Under the pieces are notes generated by a model. It was not told where the DNA came from. It was given only the letters and a program-made list of their open reading frames with translations, and did not search any database. From Protopterus annectens (lineage: Eukaryota > Chordata > Ceratodontiformes > Protopteridae): a DNA stretch of 64,000 nt. The stretch is taken from the NCBI RefSeq assembly GCF_019279795.1, contig NC_056745.1, positions 1,492,749,179 through 1,492,813,178 of the forward strand. The letters are read 5' to 3'. A program made the translations under genes and the position numbers. Positions 1 through 10,250 of the stretch are shown piece by piece. How positions within the stretch are numbered: position 1 is the stretch's first letter; each line of letters begins with the position of its first letter.

Positions 1-37
1 TGTCAGTCATATGAACTGTCGATCATCTCAGATAGAC

Positions 38-40
<3 letters not shown>

Positions 41-114
<74 letters not shown>
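41..114. repeat. (TA)n microsatellite
   Basis: Uninterrupted TA dinucleotide run directly next to the foldback element that starts at 115. A further short TA stretch follows that element at about 497-507, so the element sits inside a TA tract. Confidence 0.97.
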
Positions 115-118
<4 letters not shown>

Positions 119-494
119 GTATCACAACATTGAAGTCTCACAACTTCGAATGTTGTAACATCGAACTTAAAACCCCGAAGACTGAGAGCAGTGAATTTTT
201 TCCCTGGGGAAAAAAAATCTCTGTTCCAGTACAAAACACTAAACACACAAACACTTCAAACTGTTTTTAATGTGGGGGGCTTCACCCCCCACACACGCCT
301 CCCCTACTTTTAAATATACCAACTCCGAGTTTGCACCACAATGGGGGAAATAGTGAAGTCGCGGAAATGGCCCACAAATTATTTCTCTGGGAAAGAATTT
401 GATGTTCCACGGCTTTGATATTGTCAGACTTCGAGGTTTCCAGTTCAATGTTACAACATTCGAAGTTGTGAGACTCCGATGTTGTAATATAGAC
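115..494. mobile_element. Foldback MITE 1 with long terminal inverted repeats
   Basis: The first ~52 bases (from GTCTGTATCACAACATTG) and the last ~52 bases (about 443-494) are inverted copies of each other with few mismatches. The middle holds a G-run/C-run hairpin (GGGGGGCTTCACCCCCC near 275). There is no coding capacity. It sits in a TA tract, which suggests TA target preference, but a TSD cannot be told apart from the TA repeat. The superfamily is not identified; a Tc1/mariner-type or foldback element is possible. Confidence 0.75.
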
Positions 495-692
495 CCATAT
501 ATATATCAAGGATGACACGAACCCCAGCAAACCAAGAAATAGATGTAGAAAAGCAACCCAAAGCACCAAGATGGACGTGCAGCAACTGAATCACTCGATT
601 GACAGTTCAAAGCGTCAAGTTAGTGCAGGAAATGCAAAAAACCTTCAAGAACTTTGTAAAGTCCACCAAAGAATATTTTAATGACACAAAAA

Positions 693-737
693 ATGTTAGC
701 GCTTTCATGGATACGTTACTTCCGCTTCATCAGACGT
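693..737 (-). ncRNA. Hammerhead ribozyme-like motif in the PLE 3' region (minus copy)
   Basis: Read on the minus strand: ACGT, CTGATGA (733-727), an extra A, a stem II with one mismatch (GCGGA/TCCAT), GAAA (706-703), a tiny GCGC stem III, T, A at position 17, then ACAT. Stem I (ACGT/ACAT) has one mismatch. Type I hammerheads with very short stem III are known from PLEs. Position 17 is A, which is allowed at a cleavage site. Confidence 0.6.
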
Positions 738-993
738 AAACAGAACTGGAGCAAACAGCTAACTTATATACCAAACAATCATGGAAAATTTAAAGCTGTA
801 CACTCACATTCCAAACATAAAAAAATACATCAAAATCTAAAAATATTAACTGTGCTAGACAACAATCTACTGAAATTATAACAAATCAACAAAAATAAAT
901 ACAAGACTAAATAAAATAAAATAAAATAGTGACAGTATATAACCTTAAAACTAATAGGTAATTATACATAACATAATGCATAACTAATGATGG

Positions 994-3365
994 TTACTTA
1001 AGGGGTCTCGACTTCAACACTGGTCTCAATGTGACCTGCTCATTAAGCCCCCTTCCTTTATGTGCCCCCATGCGCAGTATCCACTTTAACTCTGCCTCTT
1101 CCGTACGGTTGACAATATCGCCTCCCCTCAGTCCTAAGTTAACAACTTGTAAAACTTGAAATTTAAAATGATGGTCATTGTCCAAGCTCAACACGTGTTT
1201 AGCCAACGCACTGCACGTATCACCCCTGACCAAACAGTAGTTATGGTCTCGTATTCTCTCTCGTAGAGACCTATTACTCTTGCCTATGTAAAAGTGGAAA
1301 CATACCTGACAACAGGCAATGTAGACAATGTTCCTAGTCCCACAACTAGACATACATCTAATGTCCCAGAGTTTACCAGTGTTGGGATTCCGAAAAAACC
1401 CAGATTCATCTACAAACTGGCACTGGTGGCAATGACCACACTTCCTAGTGCGGTAATCAAAATTATTCATAGCTAAGTTGTCACAAATGCTAAGGTTGGG
1501 AAAACAAAGTTGTTGTTTCAATGTCTTCATGTTATTATACACGTATCTGGGACAATTCCCTATCACATTCCTAATCGAATCATCTACCATTAAAACATTC
1601 CAATTCCTTAGAACAGCATCTTGTACAAACTTGACATTCTTACTATAAGGTAGAACCAATGGTAACTGAGAGCCCACCCTGTTGCTGACTGTCGGTCTAT
1701 CGGTCATACTTGAATAGTAGGGTTTAGCTCTACCCTGTCTAAGACCAAAAACATTCTTACAGGCCCTGCTTACTTGTGTCATAGAATAACCTCTATGAAT
1801 GAAATTATTCTTTAAAACAGACAACTCATGCCTGAAAGAGTCGTCCTCAGAGCACAATCTTGACAGCCTAATGGCTTGCCCTCTAACAATGTTGTCAAAA
1901 ATTTGTGGGGGGTGCATACTGTCATTGGAAAGATAAGATGCCTTATAACAGGGCTTCCTATAGACACTAGTGCAGAATTTATCTCTCAGCCGGTAGACTT
2001 TCACATCTAGGTAGTTTATAGAAACCTCTGAGTACTCAAGGGTGAACTTAAGAAATCCATTGGTGTTATTGAGCCCTGACAAAAAATGCTCCAATTGGGC
2101 ACCAGTCCCTCTCCATAGGAGAAAGAGGTCATCGACAAAACGTCTATAAAAGACGATGTCAGGGTGTACTAACATGATCTCCCTCTCCCATGCTGCCATG
2201 ACCAAGTTGGCATATGAATTGGCACAACTGGTGCCCATTGCCACTCCAGTCATTTGTTTATAGTACCTGTCCTGAAAGATAAAAACGTTATTATCTAACA
2301 CAGTCTCTAAAAGAAGGCATAGAAAATCTGCTTCAGTAGTGGTCATGCGTTCAGTTAGTAAACTCCAAACCAACTGAACACCTTCCTTATTAGGAATGCA
2401 AGTAAACAGGGACACCACGTCCATAGTGGCTAAACATAAACCATCAATGGACTCAACTCACTCACCATTGCATATAAATCTATCAAAAACTGTTGTGTGT
2501 CCCTAAGCACATATTCATAATGTGCCAATACTGTCTTAAGTTTATAGTCCAAGTATATGCACATTGGCTCAGTGAGCCAACCAGCCCCCACTACAATCTG
2601 TCTAAACGGTGGGACCCTCTCATTTTTGTGAATCTTGGGTAACCCATTGATCCTAGGTGTTAGAGGAAATTCTACATAGAGATAATTAAACAGATCCTGT
2701 GTTATTAGACCAAGTAACTTACATTCCAGGAGCATATCATGTACTCTAAAACTCAAGCTATTAACATCCTCATGTGATATCGCCTGATAGGCTTCTGTGC
2801 TTAACATTTCTACCATGGACCGTATATAAAATGTCCTATCCATTACAACAGTGAGCCCCCCTTTGTCAGCCGGACGGACAATAATGTCGATATTACTACG
2901 CAATGCTGACAAGGCAACGTGTTCACTGTCAGATAGATTATTGCAACTTCTCATTGGAACCCTTTGAAAAGTAGTATACAAATCATTTTCAACCCCCTTC
3001 AGAAAAACCTCTAAAGCTGGGGGAAGATGTGGATTCATTAAACTAGGTTTCCTAAAAGTGACACCATCATTAGAACTACTGTCCCTAAACAAAAGTTTCA
3101 AGGTGACATTCCTAACAAATAAGCGCAGAGCTAACAAAGCATCAGTTATATCCATGTTATCAGATGGCACAAAGGTAAGGCCTCTATTTAATACACTGAG
3201 TTCATCACTACTCAATACATAAGATGAAATATCAAGACTAAAGACTTTAAGTCCAATTCCTTTGATGTGGCTGATTGTGTGTCCACAACTGAGTTTCTTC
3301 TCTTCGCTCCTCGTATGGAATCCTGCTCGAAAGACCTCTTCCTCCCCACACGGATTGGTAACGGA
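994..3365 (-). pseudogene. PLE reverse transcriptase / GIY-YIG endonuclease (frameshifted)
   Basis: PLE polyproteins copy RNA into DNA at a nick made by their own C-terminal GIY-YIG nuclease. The 476-codon segment at 994-2424 has the RT signature MGTSCANSYAN (residues ~63-73) and the catalytic FVDD at residues 96-99. It also has a Cys/His cluster CGHCHQC (~330) and a GIY-YIG-like domain at ~362-395 (VYIACC...FYIGKS..SLRERIRDH), with a later conserved Glu in NRTEEAE. The upstream segment 2430-3215 carries earlier RT motifs (VRPADKGG, GLPKIHK). One frameshift near 2440-2460 separates the two, and another near 3220-3240 cuts off a further N-terminal stretch on 3240-3365. About 11 residues in 476 differ from the plus copy. 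It cannot make a full protein as it stands. Confidence 0.9.
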
Positions 3366-4805
3366 TTGGCCACTATGGACGTGGTGTCCCTGTTTACTTG
3401 CATTCCTAATAAGGAAGGTGTTCAGTTGCTTTGGAGTTTACTAACTGAACGCATGACCACTACTGAAGCAGATTTTCTATGCCTTCTTTTAGAGACTGTG
3501 TTAGATAATAACGTTTTTATCTTTCAGGACAGGTATTATAAACAAATGACTGGAGTGGCAATGGGCACCAGTTGTGTCAATTCATATGCCAACTTGGTCA
3601 TGGCAGCATGGGAGAGGGAGGTCATGTTAGTACACCCTGACATCGTCTTTTATAGACGTTTTGTCGATGACCTCTTTCTCCTATGGAGAGGGACTGGTGC
3701 CCAATTGGAGCTTTTTTTGTCTAGGCTCAATAACACCAATGGATTTCTTAAGTTCACCCTTGAGTACTCAGAGGTTTCTATAAACTACCTAGATGTGACA
3801 GTCTATCGGCTGAGAGATAAATTCTGCACTAGTGTCTATAGGAAGCCCTGTTATAAGGCATCTTATCTTTCCAATGACAGTATGCACCCCCCACAAATTT
3901 TTGACAACATTGTTAGAGGGCAAGCCATTAGGCTGTCAAGATTGTGCTCTGAGGACGACTCTTTCAGGCATGAGTTGTCTGTTTTAAAGAATAATTTCAT
4001 TCATAGAGGTTATTCTATGACACAAGTAAGCAGGGCCTGCAAGAATGTTTTTGGTCTTAGACAGGGTAGAGCTAAACCCTACTATTCAAGTATGACCGAT
4101 AGACCGACAGTCAGCAACAGGGTGGGCTCTCAGTTACCATTGGTTTTACCTTATAGTAAGAATGCCAAGTTTGTACAAGATGCTGTTCTAAGGAATTGGA
4201 ATGTTTTAATGGTAGATGATTCAATTAGGAATGTGATAGGGAATTGTCCCAGATATGTGTATAATAACATGAAGACATTGAAACAACAACTTTGTTTTCC
4301 CAACCTTAGCATTTGTGACAACTTAGCTATGAATAATTTTGATTATCGCACTAGGAAGTGTGGTCATTGCCACCAGTGCCAGTTTGTAGATGAATCTGGG
4401 TTTTTTCGGAATCCCAACACTGGTAAACTCTGGGACATTAGATGTATGTCTAGTTGTGGGACTAGGAACATTGTCTACGTCGCTTGTTGTCAGGTATGTT
4501 TCCACTTTTACACAGGCAAGAGTAGTAGGTCTCTACGAGAGAGAATACAAGACCATAACTACTGTTTGGTCAGGGGTGATACGTGCAGTGCGTTGACTAA
4601 ACACGTGTTGAGCTTGGACAATGACCATCATTTTAAATTTCAAGTTTTACAAGTTGTTAACTTAGGACTGAGGGGAGGCGATATTGTCAACCGTACGGAA
4701 GAGGCAGAGTTAAAGTGGATACTGCGCATGGGGGCACATAAAGGAAGGGGGCTTAATGAGCAGGTCACATTGAGACCAGTGTTGAAGTCGAGACCCCTTA
4801 AGTAA
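3366..4805 (+). CDS. PLE reverse transcriptase / GIY-YIG endonuclease, 5'-truncated but open
   Basis: An open frame of about 480 codons runs from the RT core to the natural stop. It shows MGTSCVNSYAN, the catalytic FVDD box, CGHCHQC, and a GIY-YIG-like block (VYVACC...FYTGKS..SLRERIQDH). The open frame extends upstream to an ATG at 3267, but the first ~33 codons are antisense to the minus copy's N-terminal region and are not native PLE protein. The normal N-terminal RT motifs are missing, so activity is unlikely. In the nuclease block, Ile (FYIG in the minus copy) is Thr here, next to the conserved Gly, which may also weaken it. Confidence 0.85.
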   Translation: MATMDVVSLFTCIPNKEGVQLLWSLLTERMTTTEADFLCLLLETVLDNNVFIFQDRYYKQMTGVAMGTSCVNSYANLVMAAWEREVMLVHPDIVFYRRFVDDLFLLWRGTGAQLELFLSRLNNTNGFLKFTLEYSEVSINYLDVTVYRLRDKFCTSVYRKPCYKASYLSNDSMHPPQIFDNIVRGQAIRLSRLCSEDDSFRHELSVLKNNFIHRGYSMTQVSRACKNVFGLRQGRAKPYYSSMTDRPTVSNRVGSQLPLVLPYSKNAKFVQDAVLRNWNVLMVDDSIRNVIGNCPRYVYNNMKTLKQQLCFPNLSICDNLAMNNFDYRTRKCGHCHQCQFVDESGFFRNPNTGKLWDIRCMSSCGTRNIVYVACCQVCFHFYTGKSSRSLRERIQDHNYCLVRGDTCSALTKHVLSLDNDHHFKFQVLQVVNLGLRGGDIVNRTEEAELKWILRMGAHKGRGLNEQVTLRPVLKSRPLK

Positions 4806-5060
4806 CCATCATTAGTTATGCATTATGTTATGTATAATTACCTATTAGTTTTAAGGTTATATACTGTCACTATTTTATTTTATTTTATTTAGTTTTGTAT
4901 TTATTTTTGTTGATTTGTTATAATTTCAGTAGATTGTTGTCCAGCATAGTTAATATTTTTAGATTTTGATGTATTTTTTATGTTTGGAATGTGAGTGTAC
5001 AGCTTTAAATTTTCCATGATTGTTTGGTATATAAGTTAGCTGTTTGCTCCAGTTCTGTTT

Positions 5061-5105
5061 ACGTCTGATGAAGCGGAAGTAATGTATCCATGAAAGCGCT
5101 GACGT
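5061..5105 (+). ncRNA. Hammerhead ribozyme-like motif in the PLE 3' region (plus copy)
   Basis: ACGT, CTGATGA (5065-5071), an extra A, stem II GCGGA/TCCAT with one C-A mismatch, GAAA (5092-5095), a GCGC mini stem III, T, then G at position 17 and ACGT. Stem I (ACGT/ACGT) pairs perfectly here, unlike the minus copy. G at position 17 normally blocks cleavage, so this copy is probably inactive. Confidence 0.6.
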
Positions 5106-5250
5106 TTTTTGTGTCATTAAAATATTCTTTGGTGGATTTTACAAAGTTCTTGAAGGTTTTTTGCATTTCCTGCACTAACTTGACGCTTTGAACTGTCAAT
5201 CAAGTGATTCAGTTGCTGCACGTCCATCTTGGTGCTTTGGGTTGCTTTTC

Positions 5251-5252
<2 letters not shown>

Positions 5253-5309
<57 letters not shown>
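5253..5309. repeat. (TA)n microsatellite
   Basis: TA run of about 50 bases plus a short degenerate TAAAATATAT edge between the PLE end and foldback MITE 2. Confidence 0.95.
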
Positions 5310-5734
5310 TGGATTCGTATCACTTCACTGAAAGACCATTTCACTGAGTCCAAATCCCCTAAAATTCATTTCACTGACGAGTAGTACTCTAAGGGGAGTC
5401 AAAGGTATATGTCCTTTTCCCCACTGTAGTCCGATCCTGGTGTTAGTATATATAGTTGGGGGGGTGTGGGGCATAGCCCCCCACTTTGGTTTTCTGTTGT
5501 TTGGTTTTGTTTTACATTTGGTAAAACCCAAGTAGGTGGGGGGGGGGGGGCTATTGTTATGCCTAACAATATATACTAACACCAGGATTGCCCTACAGTA
5601 GACATATGTCTTTGACTTGCCTTAGAGTACTACTCATCAGTGAAATTAGTTTTATTTGAAATGAACTTTAGGTGATATGGTCTCTGTGAAATGGGTGTCA
5701 GTGAAATGGTGCTTCAGTTAAGTGATACGAATCC

Positions 5735-5735
<1 letters not shown>
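5310..5735. mobile_element. Foldback MITE 2 with long inverted arms
   Basis: The left end starts GGATTCGTATCACTTCACTG, and the right end is its inverted copy with few changes. The pairing continues inward: 5362-5452 (around GAGTAGTACTCTAAGG and CCTGGTGTTAGTATATA) pairs with about 5565-5650. Almost the whole element can therefore fold back, around a G-rich/C-rich centre. It is flanked by TA runs on both sides, like MITE 1. No coding capacity. Confidence 0.75.
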
Positions 5736-5809
<74 letters not shown>

Positions 5810-5818
5810 GAGAGAGAG
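5736..5818. repeat. (TA)n followed by a short (GA)n
   Basis: About 66 bases of TA repeat, then GTGAGAGAGAGAGA. Confidence 0.95.
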
Positions 5819-7132
5819 AACAGATGCACATTCATAAATATCAACAGTAAACATAGGCAAACCATCGTCGAATGCTTGAACACCAGTGTGCTCCTCCCAC
5901 AGCATCTGCAGTCCCTTCTTATAACCAGTTCTGCCTATAAACCACGAGGGACTAAGACTGAGATTGCTGATAATGTGGAAGGAAGGTGAGAAGCATGTTG
6001 CTGAACAAGCTCATGTTCTAGACTTGTTTTCACGTGTCTCCTGCTTTTTAACTGTATATTGCTACGATGGCGGGTATCTTTGCAGCTTCATCTTTATAAG
6101 ATTTGCCTACGTTTGCAGTACAGTAGACATGTTTCACTACACACAATCTCAACTCATTGACTTTAGTATAAGTGAAGAGCCTAATACATTGTAAAAGGTA
6201 GTTAGAACAAAAGTCAAAAAAGCTAATTAGTAGGTAAATATAGCTTTGCAGGTGCAACTTTAGTTTGCCTGAATTTCCAGTCCTGTGAGCATGTGTCTTT
6301 TATACACTATGTCAAGTAATTGCCTTTAATATAAATGTAAATTCTAAACAAATGTACAAAGTAATTAGAATAAGAAACATTTAAAAACGTAGCTAGAAGG
6401 AGAAATAAAAAAAGAAAAAAAAAGCACAGAAATGACTGCTACCCACATATTCTGTCTGCAACATGCACACACTCCTCTCTGTTTCACCTGCCCTTGAAAC
6501 AGATTTCACCTGTGCTTAGTCTGATTAAGATGTTTCACAAACGCTTTCACTATGAGCAGAAAAAAGCGAATGCAGTGAGAATCGGAATGTGTGAACAGCT
6601 TTTACAGAGAGCATCTTGGTGAAAATCTCATTTTTTTAAGTCTTGTCATGCATTCATTTTATTGCATTTAATGAAGCCAGTGTTCAGTTTATTTATTTCC
6701 AAGTTTGATTACCGGGGAAGTCCACTAGGCTCAGAGAGCCCATTTTCAGTGGAGTCCTGGGGAGAAAAGCTCCATGAAACCGGTTACAGTAAAGAAAGCA
6801 GTCCAATAAAAATAAAAGTACAAATACAAGTACAAGTCAAATAATACAAAGCGTGAGCAATATTGCCATAGTGGAAAAATATCGTGCAGATACATTTTAA
6901 CAAATTCACACAGTTAGTCATAAGCTGTTTACAATATTTGCAGTGTGTGAGATCATTTGGGAATTGGCTGTAGAAGGTTATAGCCAGCTATAAGGTGTCG
7001 GTTAGTATTGACATGGGTTATGTTTGTATGTATAGATGTATGTATGTACGTATCAAAGGGCTTGTAATGTATTTATGAGTAGGGAATTGGTAATAATTTA
7101 TTTCACTTTCCATCACAGCGTCAGCATTGCAC
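5819..7132. other. Anonymous DNA
   Basis: No gene or complete element seen. A segment at about 6705-6775 (GGGGAAGTCCACTAGGCTC and following) resembles 21,715-21,792 and may be an old interspersed repeat. An A-rich stretch lies at 6405-6422. Confidence 0.6.
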
Positions 7133-7282
7133 ATATGTGGCTATGTTTGGAGGTGTGGCAGGAGCAGTAGGTGTATGCAAGCGTTCGTCCATTCACTGCC
7201 CTCTCCTATATGTGGCTATCTTTGGAGGCGTGGCAGGAGCAGTAGGTGTGTGCAAGCGTTCGTCCATTCACTGTCCTCTCCT
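7133..7282. repeat. 75-bp tandem duplication
   Basis: Two units (7133-7207 and 7208-7282), each starting ATATGTGGCTAT and ending CCTCTCCT, differ at only a few bases. Confidence 0.95.
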
Positions 7283-7459
7283 ACTGCTTCACTCTGATTG
7301 ACATCTTGACAGTGGATCACTGGAGTCTGCATGCTCACTCTATCTGTGTGGGGTTTATCCGTGTGCTCTTGATTTCCTCCAGCACCCCAAAGAAATACCA
7401 CAGATGAATTGACTTTCCTCAAGTTTGCTTGTAGGTCAGCATGCAGGTTCATGCGTGTC

Positions 7460-8700
7460 CTCTGTGTTATATACTTATCCCTCCAACATGTTCTGTTTTT
7501 GTTACAAGACAGATCGACATCCCCCAAGGGAGTGTCTTGCTACCATTGAACTTGCAAATGTGTAATTGGTCTGAAAGGATAAGGTCTGCTGAGGCTCTAC
7601 ACACAGGGCTGAGGTCATCTGTCTGTAGTCTAGATGATGCTGAGAAGAAGGATTAGGGTTTGAGATGGTCTGAGTAACTTTTTGTGATTGAGGTTGTTGA
7701 TTTTTTTTTTTTTTTTTTAATGAGAAAGTATTGTGTGTGGGTTGATCCAGTTAGTGTCTGGGCAAGTGCATAGTGAATGGGATATTATATTCACTGATTG
7801 GATTGATGAGAGCTACGTACGTGGGATGATTACATCCCTGGACCTGGTCACCATACCTTTACATATAAGCAGCACTGAAGAATACAGTACAATACAATAT
7901 CCTTACAATAGTGGATGCGCTGTGATCCATTGATAGTTGAAAGTCAACATAGGTTCCCAGATCCCTGATTACATGATCACCTTTCACTTGTCAGTGATAT
8001 TTATAAAGGATTTCATGCTTGGCAAAGGATACAACTATATGCATCTTGGCATTTAGTTTGAGTTCATGGTTTTGACACCAGCTGTTAATTTGGGGATAGC
8101 CCTTTTTGAGGATTTTGGTGTCCTCTGTGGAGTATGATATAGCAACATGTTTACAGTTGTCTGTAGACTTGGTTATGGTTGCCACCTGTCCCTCTTTGTA
8201 AGACACAGTCCCTCTTTGGGCAGTTGTGTGTCCTGAACAAAAAAGTAACAACTCTCCTGAGATTTTAGGAAAAAAATGTTTCATAGCTTTTCTTTAATAG
8301 TGGCATAAAACAGTTATTTTGTATCTGAAACACCTACATTTTAAATGAAGTAGTAAAAACAACTAAAATGTTATAAGAATAAGCTTTTGTTTTGGCAAAA
8401 CAGTGAAGTTTTGTCCTCTGCACTTTCCATGAGTATGTTTGTCCTGAAAACTCACCTTTTTACAAAAAAAGTCCCACTTGGGGCATTTGAAATGGTGGGT
8501 AACCCTAGACTTGGTCAGCCATAAACCTGGATCATTTGCTTTGCCATCCAAGTCCATGCCAAACAGGAGTGGCCCAAGGACTAAACTTTAGGGTACACCT
8601 ATATTAACATACCTTTTGTAGGAGATAAAGCCACCCAACCTAATTTCCTGGCTACTGTTTGTGAGCCAGTTCAGTGTGTTCTTGCTTTGTGTGTCTTATG
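7460..8700 (-). mobile_element. Old CR1/L2-like LINE relic, split by a MITE
   Basis: On the minus strand this matches the younger LINE copies in the window. The region near 7470-7520 encodes RTCWRDKYITQR. The region 7991-8160 encodes WCQNHELKLNAKM. At 8545-8600 a degraded LGPLLFG block is readable on the minus strand, with further homology to about 8700. All frames are broken. A MITE at 8173-8505 separates the parts. 7530-7940 is poorly conserved and includes a poly-T run at 7700-7719. Confidence 0.7.
8173..8505. mobile_element. hAT-like MITE with target-site duplication
   Basis: The inserted block has short imperfect inverted ends (TTATGGTTGCCACC at the left, GGTGGGTAACC near the right). 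It is flanked by TAGACTTGG at 8164-8172 and again at 8506-8514; an 8-bp TSD within this is typical of hAT elements. It interrupts the LINE relic. No coding capacity. Confidence 0.7.
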
Positions 8701-9040
8701 ATAGATTTGCCTTCAGCAGTGATTCTCAGTGCATATACTAACACTGCCCATGTACTATACATGTAATGTACTATTAGGTGTAATATGTCACTTTCTCTCA
8801 AAATCCCCAGTTTTAGGAGGTATTTGGAAAAGCAAAGCAACAATCTAAGCCAGAATTACGGACAGTTGAAAGTTATGTCTGTTTTTGTACCCAGGAGAAA
8901 TGGAAGTTTGGACTAAAATGTCCATTTTTATTTTGCTGTTTCATGAAGTTATGGACTTCCTGGAGTACACTTGCAGATGGCTGGTTGGGGGAGGGTATCA
9001 CTATGATGGGATGTGGCTTATATAGGAAGTATATAGGGGT

Positions 9041-9452
9041 AGAATGAAGTATCCACCAAGCACAAATAAATCGATGCTCAAAGGAAAAAATGCTTTAATA
9101 AGCACTGTAAAAAACACTCCAATACAAACACCGGGTCTAGAAATACAAAAGCAATAACGTATCCACTGTCACGTTTTCGTCGCCAACTTCATCAGTTAAA
9201 CATCCATCTTTAAAAGTTAAATGCTTTTATATGTTTTTCAAATTACATCACAGTACTGAAAGCCAATCATGTTGGACCATTTACTAAGGTTAATTGTTGG
9301 AACTGATTGGTTCATACAGTCTTCACAAGCCAAAGTTAAAACCACATCTCTGAATAAAATAAATCCACACTTTAATTACAATAATAATTTAAAAACTTCT
9401 TTAAAAATTTGATTAAAAACATTATTTTGTAACACCATTTAAAATAATTTAA
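9041..9452 (-). mobile_element. Truncated PLE-like insertion (412 bp) with 14-bp TSD
   Basis: It is flanked by AAGTATATAGGGGT at 9027-9040 and at 9453-9466. It has no coding sequence. On the minus strand it carries a hammerhead-like core (9195-9171) about 120 bp before its 3' end, the same placement as in the PLE pair and the fragment at 36,757. I therefore read it as a 5'-truncated PLE 3' region on the minus strand. Confidence 0.65.
9160..9200 (-). ncRNA. Hammerhead-like core, degraded
   Basis: Minus strand: CTGATGA (9195-9189), an extra A, GTTGGCGAC forming a 3-bp stem II with loop GGC, GAAA (9178-9175), then ACGT. The stem I halves do not pair convincingly and position 16.1 is G rather than U. 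It is probably an inactive remnant. Confidence 0.45.
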
Positions 9453-9466
9453 AAGTATATAGGGGT

Positions 9467-10250
9467 GGGTGGAGAGAAAGATGATGATAGGCGTGGCTTG
9501 GTGTGGCCATCATCCTGGAAACTAGGAGTATAAATTTTAAATTCCTGGCCACATCCCTGACTCACAGTGTGCATGACTGTCAATCATTTGGTAACCGGGC
9601 AGCACTTTTCCATGAATTCCAGTCTGTCTTAAATGACCTGTAAATAAATTCCACAGGCTGCAGGTTTACTTTTTTTCATCTTCAAGCCCACTTGCATTCA
9701 TGATTCTTAATTCTTTATTTCTACCACCACTGCATGTTACTCTGGCATGTTTAACTGCATCTATATTTGCACTCTATTCATCCTCCAAGTGCAGAATCAT
9801 CCGCTATTTGAACAACTGCATTTCTTCATTTTTGTCAGGATCAGACTAGTTCATCAGAGGTGACTCCATAACCAGGCTGCAAGTTACCAGTGTCTGAATC
9901 TCAATTCAAAGTGCAGTTTTTTAAATTCATTGGTCATGAGTTCCCTTTTGTTTTCATGTATTTGACAGGCACAAAAGCATCTGTGTTGTCAACTGAAGTC
10001 CAGCATTGACATCTTGAAAGAATATCTGCAGCACAACCCTTGTTTCGGTGCTTTCCTTTCTGTTTAATTGTTGTTCTGCCTGTTTAAAGGAACTGTAATA
10101 ATTCTTTTTTTTACATCATATTACAGCACCTTGCAACAGCCTTTAGAAGACAGTTGCTGTCAGCAGAGAATTGTTTGTAGTTGGAACACTAAGAATGATA
10201 ACAGGAGGCACTTAGTGACGTTCCAAAAAAGTATGTATAAATCACAGAAG
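9467..10250. other. Anonymous DNA
   Basis: No gene, RNA gene or recognisable element. Short open frames here have no recognisable features. Confidence 0.6.

Larger units (their letters stand above)
545..3365 (-). mobile_element. Penelope-like element, minus-strand copy
   Basis: This is a PLE read right to left: N-terminal region and RT at 2430-3365, RT core through GIY-YIG endonuclease at 994-2424, then about 450 bp of 3' region holding a hammerhead-like motif (693-737). Its 3' region matches the plus copy (4806-5253) as an inverted repeat down to about 545. The 508-545 stretch may be a further 3' part absent from the plus copy. The 5' edge is put at about 3365, where the plus copy begins. 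A TSD cannot be read because both ends lie near TA tracts. Confidence 0.85.
3366..5253 (+). mobile_element. Penelope-like element, 5'-truncated plus-strand copy
   Basis: Homology to the minus copy starts at about 3366, just before the RT motif TMDVVSLFTC, and continues past the stop codon through a 3' region to about 5253, where a TA tract begins. The copy is 5'-truncated and lies head to head with the longer minus copy. A truncated copy placed inverted beside a fuller one is a common PLE arrangement. Confidence 0.85.

Noticed and set aside
28-246. Open frames with Tyr-Ile runs (also 5117-5353 and 5698-5905)
   Set aside because: Translations of TA microsatellites.
3267-3365. First ~33 codons of the open frame leading into the plus PLE copy
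   Set aside because: This stretch is antisense to the minus copy's N-terminal region; the native reading starts at about 3366 inside RT.
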